64,000 nucleotides of DNA from an uncultured Verrucomicrobiae bacterium (GTDB lineage Bacteria; Verrucomicrobiota; Verrucomicrobiia; Limisphaerales; UBA1096), in contig CALJHX010000002.1 of assembly GCA_937770485.1 (NCBI GenBank), positions 115,136-179,135 of the forward strand, written 5' to 3'. Below are positions 9,944-18,903 of this stretch, one piece after another. Numbering within the stretch: the first letter of the stretch is position 1; every line of letters begins with the position of its first letter. The position numbers and the translations under genes were made by a program. The notes beneath the pieces were generated by a model that was not told the origin of the DNA, searched no databases, and saw only the letters and a list, made by a program, of their open reading frames with translations.

Positions 9944-10999
9944 GTGCAACGCAGACTATTCCTCCAAGCCTCCGCCGGCGCGGCGTTGGCGATGCCGTTC
10001 ATTGCCAAGGGGGCCAAGCCAAGGATCAGGATTGGCCAACTCGGCAGCGGCCACTCGCACGCTGCAGGCAAGCTGGCAGCGATCCGCAAGCTCTCCGGTG
10101 ACTTTGAGTTGGTCGGGGTGGCACAGCCGCGAGAGGCGGTCGAGTCGCCGATTCCCGACAGCGGCGCCTATCGTGGCGTGAAGCAAATGTCGGAGGAGGA
10201 GTTGCTGTCAACGCCAGGCTTGCAGGCGGTGGCCATCGAGACCGAGGTGCCGCACCTCGTCGCGGCAGCCAGGCGCGCGGTCGGTGCCGGCCTGCACATA
10301 CACCATGACAAGCCGGGTGGCATCACGCTGGGCGACTTTCGCGAGTTGCTCCGCTTGGCCAAGCGCAAGGGTGTCACAGTGCAGATGGGCTACATGCTGC
10401 GCTACAATCCGGCGTTTCAATTCATGTACCGGGCGGTGCGCGAAGGTTGGCTTGGGGAAATCATGGAGGTCGACGGGATGATGGGCAAGATGGCCTCGGC
10501 GTCGCTGCGCCGCGAGTTGGGCCGATACCCAGGTGGCGGGATGTTCGAGTTGGCCTGCCACATGGTGGACTCGGTCGTGCATGTGATGGGCAAGCCGGCC
10601 AAGGTGCACGCGTTTGCGCGCCGCACGCAGGGCGACGGTGTGGCGGACAATCAACTGGCGGTGCTTGAGTACGAAAACGCCACGGCGACGATTCGCTGCA
10701 ACCATCGCGATCCGCATGGGTTTCCCCGGCGCAGGTTTCAGATCGCCGGCGACAGGGGGGCAATCGAGATTCGCCCGATCGAGCCGGGCAAGCTCACGCT
10801 TAGCCTGACTGAAGCGCACGGCGGTTTTGGTAGGGGGACGCATGAGGTGAAGTTGCCGCGAAGCAATGGCCGCTACGACGGCGAGTTTGCCGACTTGGCG
10901 AGGGTGATTCGCGGCGAGGCCAAGTTGGCCTGGTCGTACGAGCACGATTTGGCCGTGCAGGAAACGGTGCTTCGCGCCTCGGGAATGGAAGTGCAGTGA
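9944..10999 (+). CDS. Gfo/Idh/MocA-family oxidoreductase, exported
   Basis: A 351-residue protein from the GTG at 9944, with a Tat-like signal (MQRRLFLQASAGAALAMPF). The NAD(P)-binding fold starts RIRIGQLGSGHSHAAG, a variant of GxGxxG, and the catalytic Lys motif is HHDKPGG, in place of the common EKP. The C-terminal alpha/beta domain contains GGGMFELACHMVDSVVHVMG, where the conserved His of the family is expected. Proteins of this type oxidise or reduce sugar derivatives with a tightly bound nicotinamide cofactor. The stop overlaps the GTG start of the next gene by four bases, so the two are probably translated together. The palindrome at 10352 is read as LRLAKRKG. Confidence 0.88.
   Translation: MQRRLFLQASAGAALAMPFIAKGAKPRIRIGQLGSGHSHAAGKLAAIRKLSGDFELVGVAQPREAVESPIPDSGAYRGVKQMSEEELLSTPGLQAVAIETEVPHLVAAARRAVGAGLHIHHDKPGGITLGDFRELLRLAKRKGVTVQMGYMLRYNPAFQFMYRAVREGWLGEIMEVDGMMGKMASASLRRELGRYPGGGMFELACHMVDSVVHVMGKPAKVHAFARRTQGDGVADNQLAVLEYENATATIRCNHRDPHGFPRRRFQIAGDRGAIEIRPIEPGKLTLSLTEAHGGFGRGTHEVKLPRSNGRYDGEFADLARVIRGEAKLAWSYEHDLAVQETVLRASGMEVQ
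10352..10365. repeat. Iterated palindrome, perfect 14-mer
   Basis: CGCTTGGCCAAGCG in the oxidoreductase gene, read as RLAKR. Confidence 0.9.
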
Positions 11000-13500
11000 G
11001 GTCGCTCGTTGTCATTATTCCCGCTCTGTTGCTGGTGTTGGCTGCCGGGTGTCGTTCACGGCCAAGCGGTGTGGACTACAACCAGTGGAAGGAGGCGATC
11101 GAGACACGTCGAGCGACCGCCGCGAGGCATGTCACGGCAATTCCGGGCTTTAAGGTGGATTTGCTCCGCACGGCGACGAAGGCGGAGGGATCGTGGGTCA
11201 GCCTGGAGTTTGACGGCCAGGGCCGGCTGCTGATCGGCCGCGAAGGGCCGGGCATCCTGCGGTTGACGCTACCCAGGCGGCGGCTTGGTCGCACCCATAT
11301 CGAGGTCGTCAACAACGAGTTGAACGAGTGCCGCGGGCTTCTCTGGGCGTACGGCAGCCTGTACGCCAATGCCAACAACTCGAAGGGCCTTTACCGGCTT
11401 CGCGACACAACCGGCGATGATCAGTTCGACGAGGTGACGCTCCTGCGCAAAACCGGCGGTGGAGTAGGGCACGGCCGCAACTCCATCGCTCTCGGCCCGG
11501 ACGGTTTCATCTACCTCACGCACGGCAACGACGTCCTGTTGCCGGAAGGTTTTAAGCCGACACCGGCATCCACCTATCGCAACTACAGCCGCGACCAGTT
11601 GCTGCCGTGCGAGTGGAACCGCGTGATGTTCAACAAGGGTGTCAAGCCGCCGGCGGGGCATGTTATCCGCACAGACCAGGACGGCGAACGCTGGGACATG
11701 ATCGCCGGAGGCTTCCGCAACCCCTACGGCTTGGCCTTCAATCCGGACGGCGAGTTATTCGTTTACGACGCTGATATGGAGTGGGACGAGGGCTCGCCGT
11801 GGTACCGGCCGACGCGAGTCAATCACGTTGTCTCCGGCGGCGACTACGGCTGGCGGCAGGGTACCGACAAATGGCCGGCTTACTTTTCTGACAGTCTGCC
11901 GGGGAATGCCAATATCGGCCTCGGCTCGCCGACGGCGATGGCGTTCGGCACCGACAGCAACTTCCCCGAGCCGTACAGCAGCGCGCTGTTCATTCTCGAC
12001 TGGGCTTACGGCAAAATAATTGCCGTTCACCTCATGCCGGAGGGGGCGAGCTACCGCGGCAAAGCGGAGGAGTTCGTCACCGGCCGGCCGCTCAATGTCA
12101 CTGGGGTGGACTTCGGGCCGGACGGCGCGATGTATTTCGTGACCGGCGGGCGCCGCACCCAGTCTGGGCTGTACCGGGTGCGTTACGTCGGCGGCGAGTC
12201 ACATCCGTCGCTTGGGGAAGCGGCAGTCGGCGAGGCCAAGCGCGCGCGCGAGCTGAGGCGGCGACTCGAGCAGTTTCAAAGCCGTCGCTCGATTGAGGGT
12301 GTCGGCCTGGCTTGGGAACACCTCGGCAACGACGACCCGTGGATTCGCCACGCCGCCCGGGTGGCGCTCGAGAACCAGGCACTCGAGCAGTGGGAACTCC
12401 CGGCACTTACCGAGTCAAACACGAAGAAGGCACTTTCGGCGCTGATGGCCTTGGCGCGTTCGAGTGACCTTAAGGTTCAGCCGCAAATCTTCGGCCGGCT
12501 GAACGACCTGCCGTGGGAGGGCCTGCCGGTGCAGTGGCAGTTGGTGGCGTTACGCACGTATCAACTAGCCTTCACGAGAATGGGCGACGGCCGTCCTGGC
12601 GATCGCAACCTGATCATCAAAAAAATCGTCACTGCCTCGGAGAGATCGGCGGAAGTGAGGATGGAGGTTTCGCGGCTGCTTATTTACCTGAAGGCACCCG
12701 GCATCATCCCAGGTCTGCTCAACTACGTCGTCGGTGCCGCGTCGCCGGAGGAGCGGTTGTTTTATTTGTTCCACATGCGCCACATCGGCGATGGCTGGAC
12801 GTCGGCGCATCGCCGTGCCTACTTCGCCTGGCTAAAAAATATGATCAAGGTTCGCGGCGATCCACATTACCAAACGTACCTAAAATACATCGCCGCCGAC
12901 GCGCTGGCCAAGGTGCCGCCGGGTGAGCGCGAGCCGTTTGAGGCTCTGTTCGAGCCGGAGGCGAAACCGCTTGCGCCCGAGCCGGAGCGCCTGGCCAAGC
13001 GCAAGGTGGTGCACCAATGGGCGATGACGGACTTCGCCGATCCCGGGGCTGGCTTGGCCAAGCGCGATTTAGCCAACGGCCGGCGGGTGCTCAAGACGGC
13101 GGCCTGTCTGGCGTGTCACCGATTTGGCCGCGAGGGATTGTTTGTTGGGCCGGACTTGACGGCGATTGGGGCGCGGTTCGATGCCAGAGCGATGCTGGAA
13201 TCGATCCTCGAGCCGTCGAGGGTGATCGACGACAAATACCGCAACATGGCCATCACCACCAAGCAGGGCGAGTTGATCTTGGGGCGGTTGGTGGCCGAGA
13301 GGGACAAGTCGCTGCTACTCGCGCCCAACCCGTATCAGCCGACGCTCACCCGCGTAATCCAGCGGAGCGACATCGCCACCCGGAACGATTCCACCTTCTC
13401 GCCGATGCCGGTTGGCCTGCTCAACAGTTTCAGCCGCGAGGATATTCTGGATTTACTGGCTGTGTTGAAAAAGGGCGAACCGCCGGTGCGGGGGGAATAA
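10996..13500 (+). CDS. Lipoprotein with beta-propeller, HEAT-like and C-terminal cytochrome c domains
   Basis: An 834-residue protein with a lipoprotein signal (LLLVLAAGC, lipobox Cys at 19). Residues about 50-405 form a sorbosone/glucose dehydrogenase-like propeller (FDGQGRLLIGREGPG, NSIALGPDGFIYLTHGND, GGFRNPYGLAFNPDGELFVYD, VDFGPDGAMYFVTGG). Residues about 420-640 are helical and look HEAT-like. A class I cytochrome c domain follows with the heme motif CLACH near residue 703 and GPDLTAIGARF; the distal Met may be MAITTKQGE or SPMP. This domain order is the 'membrane-bound dehydrogenase' type common in Planctomycetota and Verrucomicrobiota. It is coupled to the preceding oxidoreductase by a 4-base overlap, so it may accept electrons from sugar oxidation at the membrane surface. 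Confidence 0.85.
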   Translation: MRSLVVIIPALLLVLAAGCRSRPSGVDYNQWKEAIETRRATAARHVTAIPGFKVDLLRTATKAEGSWVSLEFDGQGRLLIGREGPGILRLTLPRRRLGRTHIEVVNNELNECRGLLWAYGSLYANANNSKGLYRLRDTTGDDQFDEVTLLRKTGGGVGHGRNSIALGPDGFIYLTHGNDVLLPEGFKPTPASTYRNYSRDQLLPCEWNRVMFNKGVKPPAGHVIRTDQDGERWDMIAGGFRNPYGLAFNPDGELFVYDADMEWDEGSPWYRPTRVNHVVSGGDYGWRQGTDKWPAYFSDSLPGNANIGLGSPTAMAFGTDSNFPEPYSSALFILDWAYGKIIAVHLMPEGASYRGKAEEFVTGRPLNVTGVDFGPDGAMYFVTGGRRTQSGLYRVRYVGGESHPSLGEAAVGEAKRARELRRRLEQFQSRRSIEGVGLAWEHLGNDDPWIRHAARVALENQALEQWELPALTESNTKKALSALMALARSSDLKVQPQIFGRLNDLPWEGLPVQWQLVALRTYQLAFTRMGDGRPGDRNLIIKKIVTASERSAEVRMEVSRLLIYLKAPGIIPGLLNYVVGAASPEERLFYLFHMRHIGDGWTSAHRRAYFAWLKNMIKVRGDPHYQTYLKYIAADALAKVPPGEREPFEALFEPEAKPLAPEPERLAKRKVVHQWAMTDFADPGAGLAKRDLANGRRVLKTAACLACHRFGREGLFVGPDLTAIGARFDARAMLESILEPSRVIDDKYRNMAITTKQGELILGRLVAERDKSLLLAPNPYQPTLTRVIQRSDIATRNDSTFSPMPVGLLNSFSREDILDLLAVLKKGEPPVRGE
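13052..13064. repeat. Iterated palindrome, 12-mer core
   Basis: GCTTGGCCAAGCG in the propeller/cytochrome gene, read as GLAKR; a one-mismatch copy CGCCTGGCCAAGCG is at 12988, 64 bases earlier. Confidence 0.88.
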
Positions 13501-13561
13501 ACAGGAAGCTAGGCGACTGCCCTTTAGTTCGCTTTAGCAATTATTTGTTTTTTGCCTGAGT

Positions 13562-13588
13562 CTGATTGATAAATCAGTCGTTTTTGTT
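13562..13588 (+). terminator. Probable intrinsic terminator
   Basis: CTGATT (13562-13567) pairs with AATCAG (13572-13577) across a GATA loop and is followed by TCGTTTTTGTT. It lies about 60 bases after the stop of the propeller/cytochrome gene and just before the next small lipoprotein gene. The stem is short and AT-rich, so the call is weak. Confidence 0.4.
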
Positions 13589-13603
13589 ACCTTGCGTCGA
13601 GTG

Positions 13604-14098
13604 ATGTTACGATCGCCACTTGGCCATGGAGCCCGCCTGCTGTCCGTCGCCACTCTATTGGTTTGCGCGGTGTTGGCGGTGGGTTGCGGCACGATCGCCC
13701 GGAAAACGGCCAGCGGCGTGACGTCGCTGGCCACCGGCACAGTTAAAATGGCGGGCAAAGCCACCGGCAAGGTCGCCGTGGCCACGATCAAGGCCGGCGG
13801 CGAGGTGGCGGTTTCGGTGGGAAAGGCGTCTGGCCGGGCGCTGCTCGACTTGGCTAAGGCTGGCGCGGTGACGTTTGTCGATGCGGCCACCGGCGTGGTT
13901 TCCTCCATTCCGTTTGTCGATGGTATGAGCTTGAAGGTCGCGCTGGCGGCGGCAAAGCTGGATCCGCGCCTCAAGATGTTTGAAATCATACGGCCGTCGC
14001 AGGTGGTAAAGATTGGCTGGCAGCAGTTGGCAAAGCTGGGCGGTTCGAGGCTCAGGTCGGGCGACGTCATCCGCATGATACAGTTGGCGACCAGATAA
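13604..14098 (+). CDS. Small predicted lipoprotein, unknown function
   Basis: A 164-residue protein with a lipoprotein signal (LLVCAVLAVGCG). The ATG at 13604 is chosen; TTG at 13592 and GTG at 13601 are alternatives. The mature N-terminal half is low complexity: Ala/Gly/Val/Thr/Lys in short repeats (KTASGVTSLATGTVKMAGKA, KVAVATIKAGGEVAVSVGK), suggestive of amphipathic helices lying on a membrane or packing against each other. The C-terminal half (LDPRLKMFEIIRPSQVVKIGW) looks globular. I recognise no family. It ends 3 bases before hflX, on the same strand, so the two are likely co-transcribed. Confidence 0.65.
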   Translation: MLRSPLGHGARLLSVATLLVCAVLAVGCGTIARKTASGVTSLATGTVKMAGKATGKVAVATIKAGGEVAVSVGKASGRALLDLAKAGAVTFVDAATGVVSSIPFVDGMSLKVALAAAKLDPRLKMFEIIRPSQVVKIGWQQLAKLGGSRLRSGDVIRMIQLATR

Positions 14099-14101
14099 AT
14101 T

Positions 14102-15430
14102 GTGAAAGGTCTGGTCGAAATCATCAATCGCGAGACCGAGCGGGTCTTTATCGTCGGCGTGCAACTCAAGGGCCAGGATGCGTGGTGCATCGAGGAGTCG
14201 CTCGACGAGCTGGAGGAACTAGTCGGCACGGCGGGTGGGGAGGTCGCCGGACGCGGTACCCAGCGGCTCGACAGGGTCAACGCCGCGACGTTCATCGGCC
14301 CCGGCAAGGCGCGCGAGTTCGCGGAGCAGTGCAAAGAGGCCGAGGTGGACACGGTGGTGTTCGACGAGGAGCTCAGCCCGGCCCAGGGCCGCAACCTCGA
14401 AAAGGTTTTCGAGTGCAAAATCCTCGATCGCACCGCGCTGATTCTCGACATCTTCTCTAAACGCGCCCGCACTCGCGAGGGCAAGCTGCAGGTGGAGCTG
14501 GCGCAACTGAACCATCTGCTGCCGAGGTTGACGCGGTTCTGGACTCACTTGTCTAGGCAGAAGGGCGGCATCGGCATGCGCGGCGGCGAGGGCGAAAGCC
14601 AGCTCGAGGTCGATCGCCGGAAGGTTCGCGAGCGTATCGACAAGATTCAGCGCGACCTCGAGCTGGTCATGCGCCATCGCAGCGTCCAGCGTACCGGCCG
14701 CAAGCGCAACCAGTGGCCGCTTGGTTCGCTGGTCGGTTACACGAACGCCGGTAAGTCCACGCTGTTCAATGCGATCACCGGCGCCTCGGCGCTCGCCGAG
14801 GACAAGTTGTTCGCGACGCTCGATCCGACGACGCGGCGGTTGTGCCTGCCGACGAATCAAAACGTGCTGCTTTCCGACACGGTGGGCTTCATCCGCAAGC
14901 TGCCGCACGACCTGGTCGTTGCATTCAAGGCGACGCTCGAGGAAGTGATGGAGGCGGACTTGCTGCTGCACGTCGTGGATATCAGTTCGCCCCAGGTGGA
15001 GGAACAAATCGAGGCGGTGAACGTCGTGCTCGACGAGTTGGGCGTGGCCGACAAGCCGACGCTGATGGTGTTCAACAAGATTGACAGCGTCACCACCCCC
15101 GGCTTGGTCAAGCGCTTCACAGATCTGCATCCGAACTCCATCGCGGTCTCAGCCAAAACGGGGGAAGGTTTCGAGGCGTTCATGGCGGAACTGGGCAAGC
15201 AACTGCGGCCGGTGCGCGAGATGCTGTTGTTGAGCATTCCGCATTCGCAGTCGGAAGTGATCGCGCAACTGCACGAGTTGGGGCAGGTACTGGAGCGGAA
15301 TTACGATGCAGCCGAAGCGCTGTTCAAGGCGCTCATCCCGCCAAGCCACCGGGCCACATTCGAGCCGTTCATCATCCGCGAGGACAACCTGGCCAAGACC
15401 CCTCTTCCATCAGGAAATGAACAGGGATAA
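14102..15430 (+). CDS. hflX: GTPase HflX
   Basis: A 442-residue ribosome-associated GTPase. The N-terminal HflX domain shows FIGPGKAREFAEQC and VVFDEELSPAQGRNLEK, then the conserved linker GRQ-like stretch KGGIGMRGGEGESQLEVDRR. The G domain has G1 GYTNAGKST at 212-220, G3 DTVGFIRKLPHDL and G4 NKID, with G5 SAKTGEG. HflX splits or rescues stalled 70S ribosomes, especially in stress. The GTG at 14102 is used; it lies 3 bases after the preceding lipoprotein. At 15102 the run GLVKRF carries the one-base variant GCTTGGTCAAGC of the palindrome. Confidence 0.95.
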   Translation: MKGLVEIINRETERVFIVGVQLKGQDAWCIEESLDELEELVGTAGGEVAGRGTQRLDRVNAATFIGPGKAREFAEQCKEAEVDTVVFDEELSPAQGRNLEKVFECKILDRTALILDIFSKRARTREGKLQVELAQLNHLLPRLTRFWTHLSRQKGGIGMRGGEGESQLEVDRRKVRERIDKIQRDLELVMRHRSVQRTGRKRNQWPLGSLVGYTNAGKSTLFNAITGASALAEDKLFATLDPTTRRLCLPTNQNVLLSDTVGFIRKLPHDLVVAFKATLEEVMEADLLLHVVDISSPQVEEQIEAVNVVLDELGVADKPTLMVFNKIDSVTTPGLVKRFTDLHPNSIAVSAKTGEGFEAFMAELGKQLRPVREMLLLSIPHSQSEVIAQLHELGQVLERNYDAAEALFKALIPPSHRATFEPFIIREDNLAKTPLPSGNEQG

Positions 15431-15460
15431 ACAGGGTTGGTAAACTGAGCACCGAGAACC

Positions 15461-16609
15461 TCAATATTTCGGGACGTTCGGATCGATCTCCTCGGACCAG
15501 GCGGAGATGCCGCCCTTGACGCTCTTCAGGTATTTGAAGCCCTGCTTGCGCAGGAAGTCGAGCGCCTTTAGCGAGCGCACCCCGGCTTTGCAGTGCAGGT
15601 AAATTGTCTGGTTGGCATCGAGCTCGGTGAATCGCTGCCCGATCTGGCTGAGCGGCACGAGCGTCGTGCCCTCGACCTTGGCGATCTCGAACTCGTCCGC
15701 TTCGCGCACATCGACGACGGCGATGCCGAGATCCGGGTTGTCGAGCGCGCGCTTCATTTCCTGCACGTCAACCTCATCCGGGTTTTCATCCGGCTCCTCC
15801 GGTTGATCAGGGATGCCGCAGAACTGGTTGTAGTCGATCAACTCCGTGACGGTCGGTTTGTCGCCGCACAACGGACACTTTGGATCGCGGCGCAGCTTGA
15901 CTTCGCGGAACTTCATCTCGAGCGCATTGAAAATCAGCAGGCGGCCGACGAGCGAATCGCCCTTGCCCAACGCAAGCTTGATGATCTCCGTGGCCTGGAT
16001 GCAGCCGACGATTCCGGGCAGCACACCCAGTACGCCGCCCTCGGCGCAGCTGGGCACCATGCCTGGCGGTGGCGGCTCGGGGTAGAGGCAGCGGTAGCAC
16101 GGGCCACCGAGGCCCGGCGCGAACACGCTCGCCTGGCCGTCGAACCGGAAGATCGAGCCGTATACGTTCGGCTTGCCGAGCAGCACGCAGGCGTCGTTGG
16201 TTAGGTAGCGCGTCGGGAAGTTGTCTGTGCCATCGACCACGATGTCGTAGTCGGAGACGAGAGCCATCGCGTTTTCGCTGGTGAACGCCACTTCGTGTTT
16301 GTCGACGATCACGTTCGGGTTGATGCTGTTGATCGTCTCCGTGGCGGACTCGACCTTTGAGCGATCGACGTCGTCGGTGCCGTGGGCGATCTGCCGCTGC
16401 AAGTTCGAGAAGTCCACCACGTCGAAGTCCACCAAGCCGATCCGGCCGATGCCGGCGGCGGCGAGGTACATGCTGATCGGCGAGCCCAGCCCACCGGTGC
16501 CGATGCACAGCACGCTCGCGCCCTTGAGTTTCTTTTGGCCGGCCATCCCGACTTCCGGGAGGATGAGGTGGCGGGAGTAGCGCCTGATTTCGTCGTTGCT
16601 TAATTCCAT
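15461..16609 (-). CDS. moeB: MoeB/ThiF-type adenylyltransferase fused to rhodanese domain
   Basis: A 382-residue E1-like enzyme. The nucleotide-binding loop IGTGGLGSP starts near residue 36; VDFDVVDFSNLQRQI and VDGTDNFPTRYL are the usual ThiF/MoeB blocks. Two Cys pairs that bind zinc are present (CYRCLY near 168 and CPLCGD near 247). Residues about 275-380 form a rhodanese domain with the active Cys in IYLHCKAGVRS. Such fusions adenylate the C-terminus of a ubiquitin-like sulfur carrier (MoaD or ThiS) and deliver sulfur for molybdopterin or thiamine or for a cysteine pathway; no carrier gene is in view. It is convergent with hflX, 30 bases apart. Confidence 0.92.
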   Translation of the reverse strand: MELSNDEIRRYSRHLILPEVGMAGQKKLKGASVLCIGTGGLGSPISMYLAAAGIGRIGLVDFDVVDFSNLQRQIAHGTDDVDRSKVESATETINSINPNVIVDKHEVAFTSENAMALVSDYDIVVDGTDNFPTRYLTNDACVLLGKPNVYGSIFRFDGQASVFAPGLGGPCYRCLYPEPPPPGMVPSCAEGGVLGVLPGIVGCIQATEIIKLALGKGDSLVGRLLIFNALEMKFREVKLRRDPKCPLCGDKPTVTELIDYNQFCGIPDQPEEPDENPDEVDVQEMKRALDNPDLGIAVVDVREADEFEIAKVEGTTLVPLSQIGQRFTELDANQTIYLHCKAGVRSLKALDFLRKQGFKYLKSVKGGISAWSEEIDPNVPKY

Positions 16610-16642
16610 TTTCAGGGGCGCGCAGCGTACAGCAAGGCCAAG

Positions 16643-16656
16643 CGCTTGGCCAAGCG
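16643..16656. repeat. Iterated palindrome, perfect 14-mer
   Basis: CGCTTGGCCAAGCG, preceded by AAG, in the gap between moeB and the esterase gene. A non-coding copy, with a half-site GGCCAAGCG just upstream. Confidence 0.92.
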
Positions 16657-16660
16657 CGGA

Positions 16661-17536
16661 TTATTCGGCGATGAATCCCTGCGCTTTCAGCCAGAAAACC
16701 AGGTCGCCGGCCCACGGATGGGTGTTTTTGAACGGCAGCTTATCGGCAAGCCCAAGCCCGTGGCGGCCCTTTTGATAAACATGCAGCGCGAACGGCACGC
16801 CGGCTTTGCGCAGTGCGGCCGCAAATTGCAGGCTGTTCTCCACCGGAACCCCCTTGTCCTCTGCCGTGTGCCACAGGAACGTCGGCGGCGTGTCGGCCGT
16901 GACCTGCAGTTCGTTCGAGAGCAGCTTGACCAATTCCGCCGCCGGTTTGTCGCCGAGCAGATTGCGCTTGGAGCCGCGGTGCGTGAACTCGCCCATCGAG
17001 ATCACCGGATAACAGAGGACGCCCAAGCTTGGCCGCGAACTGACGCGGTCGATCGGGTCGGCAGCCTGCGGGTCGGCGTCGTCGTAATGCGTCAAGAGCG
17101 TCGAGGCCAGATGTCCGCCGGCGGAGGAACCCATGATGCCGATCTTGTCCGGGTCGATGTTCCAGCGCTTCGCATTGGAGCGGACGGTTCGCAGCGCGCG
17201 CGCCGCGTCGCCCAGCATGATCGGGTGCCGGTAACCGGCCGAGCCAAGCCGGTACTTGAGCACGAACCCGCTGACGCCGTGCTGTTGCAGGAACTGCGCG
17301 TAAGTCGCGCCCTCGTGCGCGGCCAGTCCGCCGTAACCGCCGCCGGGGCAGATGACAATCGCCGAGCCGGAGTTATTGCCGGCCGGGGCAAGGAACGGCG
17401 TCAGCGTCGGGATGTCGCGGGGTGAGTTGCCCTTGGCACCGGGCGTGCCGTTTGGCCAAAGCGGCTGTTCCTTGCCTTGGGCGAACGCACCGGCAACCAA
17501 CGCCAGTGCCACAAACGAAGTCGTAAGAGTTTTCAT
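16661..17536 (-). CDS. Exported alpha/beta-hydrolase (esterase/lipase-like)
   Basis: From the ATG at 17536 the protein has a signal peptide (MKTLTTSFVALALVAGAFAQ). The hydrolase fold follows: AIVICPGGGYGGLAAHEG (oxyanion-hole region), nucleophile elbow GIMGSSAGGHLAS with the catalytic Ser, and a late His in KGRHGLGLAD; the acid is probably in LWHTAEDKGV. It resembles BD-FAE/acetyl-xylan esterase-type enzymes that remove acyl groups from plant or algal polysaccharides. An in-frame ATG at 17572 is rejected because it hides the signal peptide. Two palindromic elements lie in its flanks, at 16643 after the stop and at 17590 before the start. Confidence 0.87.
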   Translation of the reverse strand: MKTLTTSFVALALVAGAFAQGKEQPLWPNGTPGAKGNSPRDIPTLTPFLAPAGNNSGSAIVICPGGGYGGLAAHEGATYAQFLQQHGVSGFVLKYRLGSAGYRHPIMLGDAARALRTVRSNAKRWNIDPDKIGIMGSSAGGHLASTLLTHYDDADPQAADPIDRVSSRPSLGVLCYPVISMGEFTHRGSKRNLLGDKPAAELVKLLSNELQVTADTPPTFLWHTAEDKGVPVENSLQFAAALRKAGVPFALHVYQKGRHGLGLADKLPFKNTHPWAGDLVFWLKAQGFIAE

Positions 17537-17702
17537 GAGAATCAAACTAGCTGGGAAACTACAGCCTGTCACTCAAAGAGAAAAGCCCGCGCTTGACCAA
17601 GCGAAGTTATCCGCAGATGAAAAAAAATCTGCGCGAATCCCCGGAATATGCGGATAAAAAACAGAAATAAGAATGGATACCATCAACGCTAAAAAGAAAC
17701 GC

Positions 17703-18155
17703 TCACTCGCGGTTTTTGGTGTCGATGGTGAGGGTAACGGGGCCGTCGTTGATGAGGGCGACTTTCATGTCCGCGCCGAACTCGCCGACCTGCACCGTTT
17801 GGCCAAGTTCGCTTTCCAGCGTGGCGATGAATTGTTCGTACAACGGGATGGCGACCTCCGGCTTGGCGGCGCGGGTGAAGGAGGGGCGGTTGCCTTTTTT
17901 TGTGCTGGCGTGAAGGGTGAACTGGCTGATGACCAGCACGCCGCCGCCAACATCGGCGAGGGAGTTGTTCATCAGTCCGTCGTCGTCGTTGAAGACGCGC
18001 AGCCGGGCGATCTTGCCGCAGAGCCACTCGATGTCGGCGGTGGTGTCGGCGCCCTCGATGCCAAGGAGCACGACGAAGCCAAGGCCGATACCGCCGCGCA
18101 CCTGGCCGTCGATGGTGACGGATGCCTCGCTCGCCCGCTGGATGACTGCCCGCAT
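17703..18155 (-). CDS. dtd: D-aminoacyl-tRNA deacylase
   Basis: A 150-residue Dtd from the ATG at 18155 ([17 protein letters not shown]). Conserved blocks are [35 protein letters not shown] (the SQFTLxxxxxKGxRPSF signature with the catalytic Thr) and the C-terminal [11 protein letters not shown] (Gly-Pro motif). It removes D-amino acids, and glycine from tRNA-Ala, preventing their incorporation. It faces the gene at 18311 across a short divergent promoter region. Cytoplasmic housekeeping gene. Confidence 0.95.
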   Translation of the reverse strand: MRAVIQRASEASVTIDGQVRGGIGLGFVVLLGIEGADTTADIEWLCGKIARLRVFNDDDGLMNNSLADVGGGVLVISQFTLHASTKKGNRPSFTRAAKPEVAIPLYEQFIATLESELGQTVQVGEFGADMKVALINDGPVTLTIDTKNRE

Positions 18156-18310
18156 GACTGGCGGGAGACTATCCAATTGATCGTGACGGGGCGAGGGGGT
18201 TCCGCTTGGAACTCACGAATGATTGCGCGGAAGGCAAGCAGAAAGCATTCGGCGGCCTAAACTTTTTCTCTCGCGACTCCGGAATGGTTCGTCGTAGCGT
18301 GGCTCGACTG

Positions 18311-18901
18311 ATGAGCAACACGCCATCCAACAACGAGACAAACCCGCAGCCGTTCGACATCGAGACGGTGAGCGACCTGCGCGGGCTGCAATTGTTTTTT
18401 GAACGGTACGAGCGGGACATTCTGCGGCCGATCGAGTTGCCGGCGGTGCAGTCGGCGTACTGGTTTGCAAACCGTGGACAGTTTCGGGAGCTGCTGGAAC
18501 TGGACGCCGATTTGTCGGCCAACGTTTCGCTGAAGCCGTTTGCCCGGGCGAGCCTGTTGGTCGGGCGCGAGCAGTTGCGTCTGCTCAAGCCGATGTATGA
18601 TCAGCGCATGATGCAGCGCTTCCGTAAATGCGTGGTGGCCGGGGAGGCGAGTGGATGGAACCCAATTGTGTTTGGCATGTTTCTGTCGATCCACTCGGTG
18701 CCGGTTCGGGAGGGCTTGTTGCAGTTTGGTAGGCAAATCTGGAGTGGCTTCGTCAACGGCGTCCAAGGCAGCTGCGCCTTGTCGGATGAGGAGTGCAGCG
18801 CGTTGCTTGGCGAAACCATCGACCGTTTGCCCGGGTGGATCGAGGAGGTTATCGCCCAGTCGTCGGGGGAAGAGGGCGCACGCCTTGTCGCTGTCAGTTA
18901 A
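18311..18901 (+). CDS. Hypothetical protein, helical, weakly UreF-like
   Basis: About 196 residues from the ATG at 18311 (MSNTPSNNE); an in-frame ATG at 18284 is possible. It is soluble and mostly alpha-helical with no signal peptide. The middle part (WNPIVFGMFLSIHSVPVREGLLQF) resembles, loosely, the helix pair of urease accessory UreF proteins, but there is no urease locus here and I would not assign that function. It ends two bases before the next gene's ATG, so it is co-transcribed with the DUF4396 gene. I do not recognise the family with confidence. Confidence 0.6.
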   Translation: MSNTPSNNETNPQPFDIETVSDLRGLQLFFERYERDILRPIELPAVQSAYWFANRGQFRELLELDADLSANVSLKPFARASLLVGREQLRLLKPMYDQRMMQRFRKCVVAGEASGWNPIVFGMFLSIHSVPVREGLLQFGRQIWSGFVNGVQGSCALSDEECSALLGETIDRLPGWIEEVIAQSSGEEGARLVAVS

Positions 18902-18903
18902 TT

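Noticed and set aside
14219..15130. 303-codon minus-strand frame opposite hflX
   Set aside because: A shadow of hflX caused by GC-rich third positions; its His/Arg/Leu-rich composition has no known domain.
17608..17656. Inverted repeat TATCCGCA/TGCGGATA and nested CGCAGAT/ATCTGCG between esterase and dtd as a terminator
   Set aside because: There is a hairpin but no T run on either strand after the stem, so termination is not supported.
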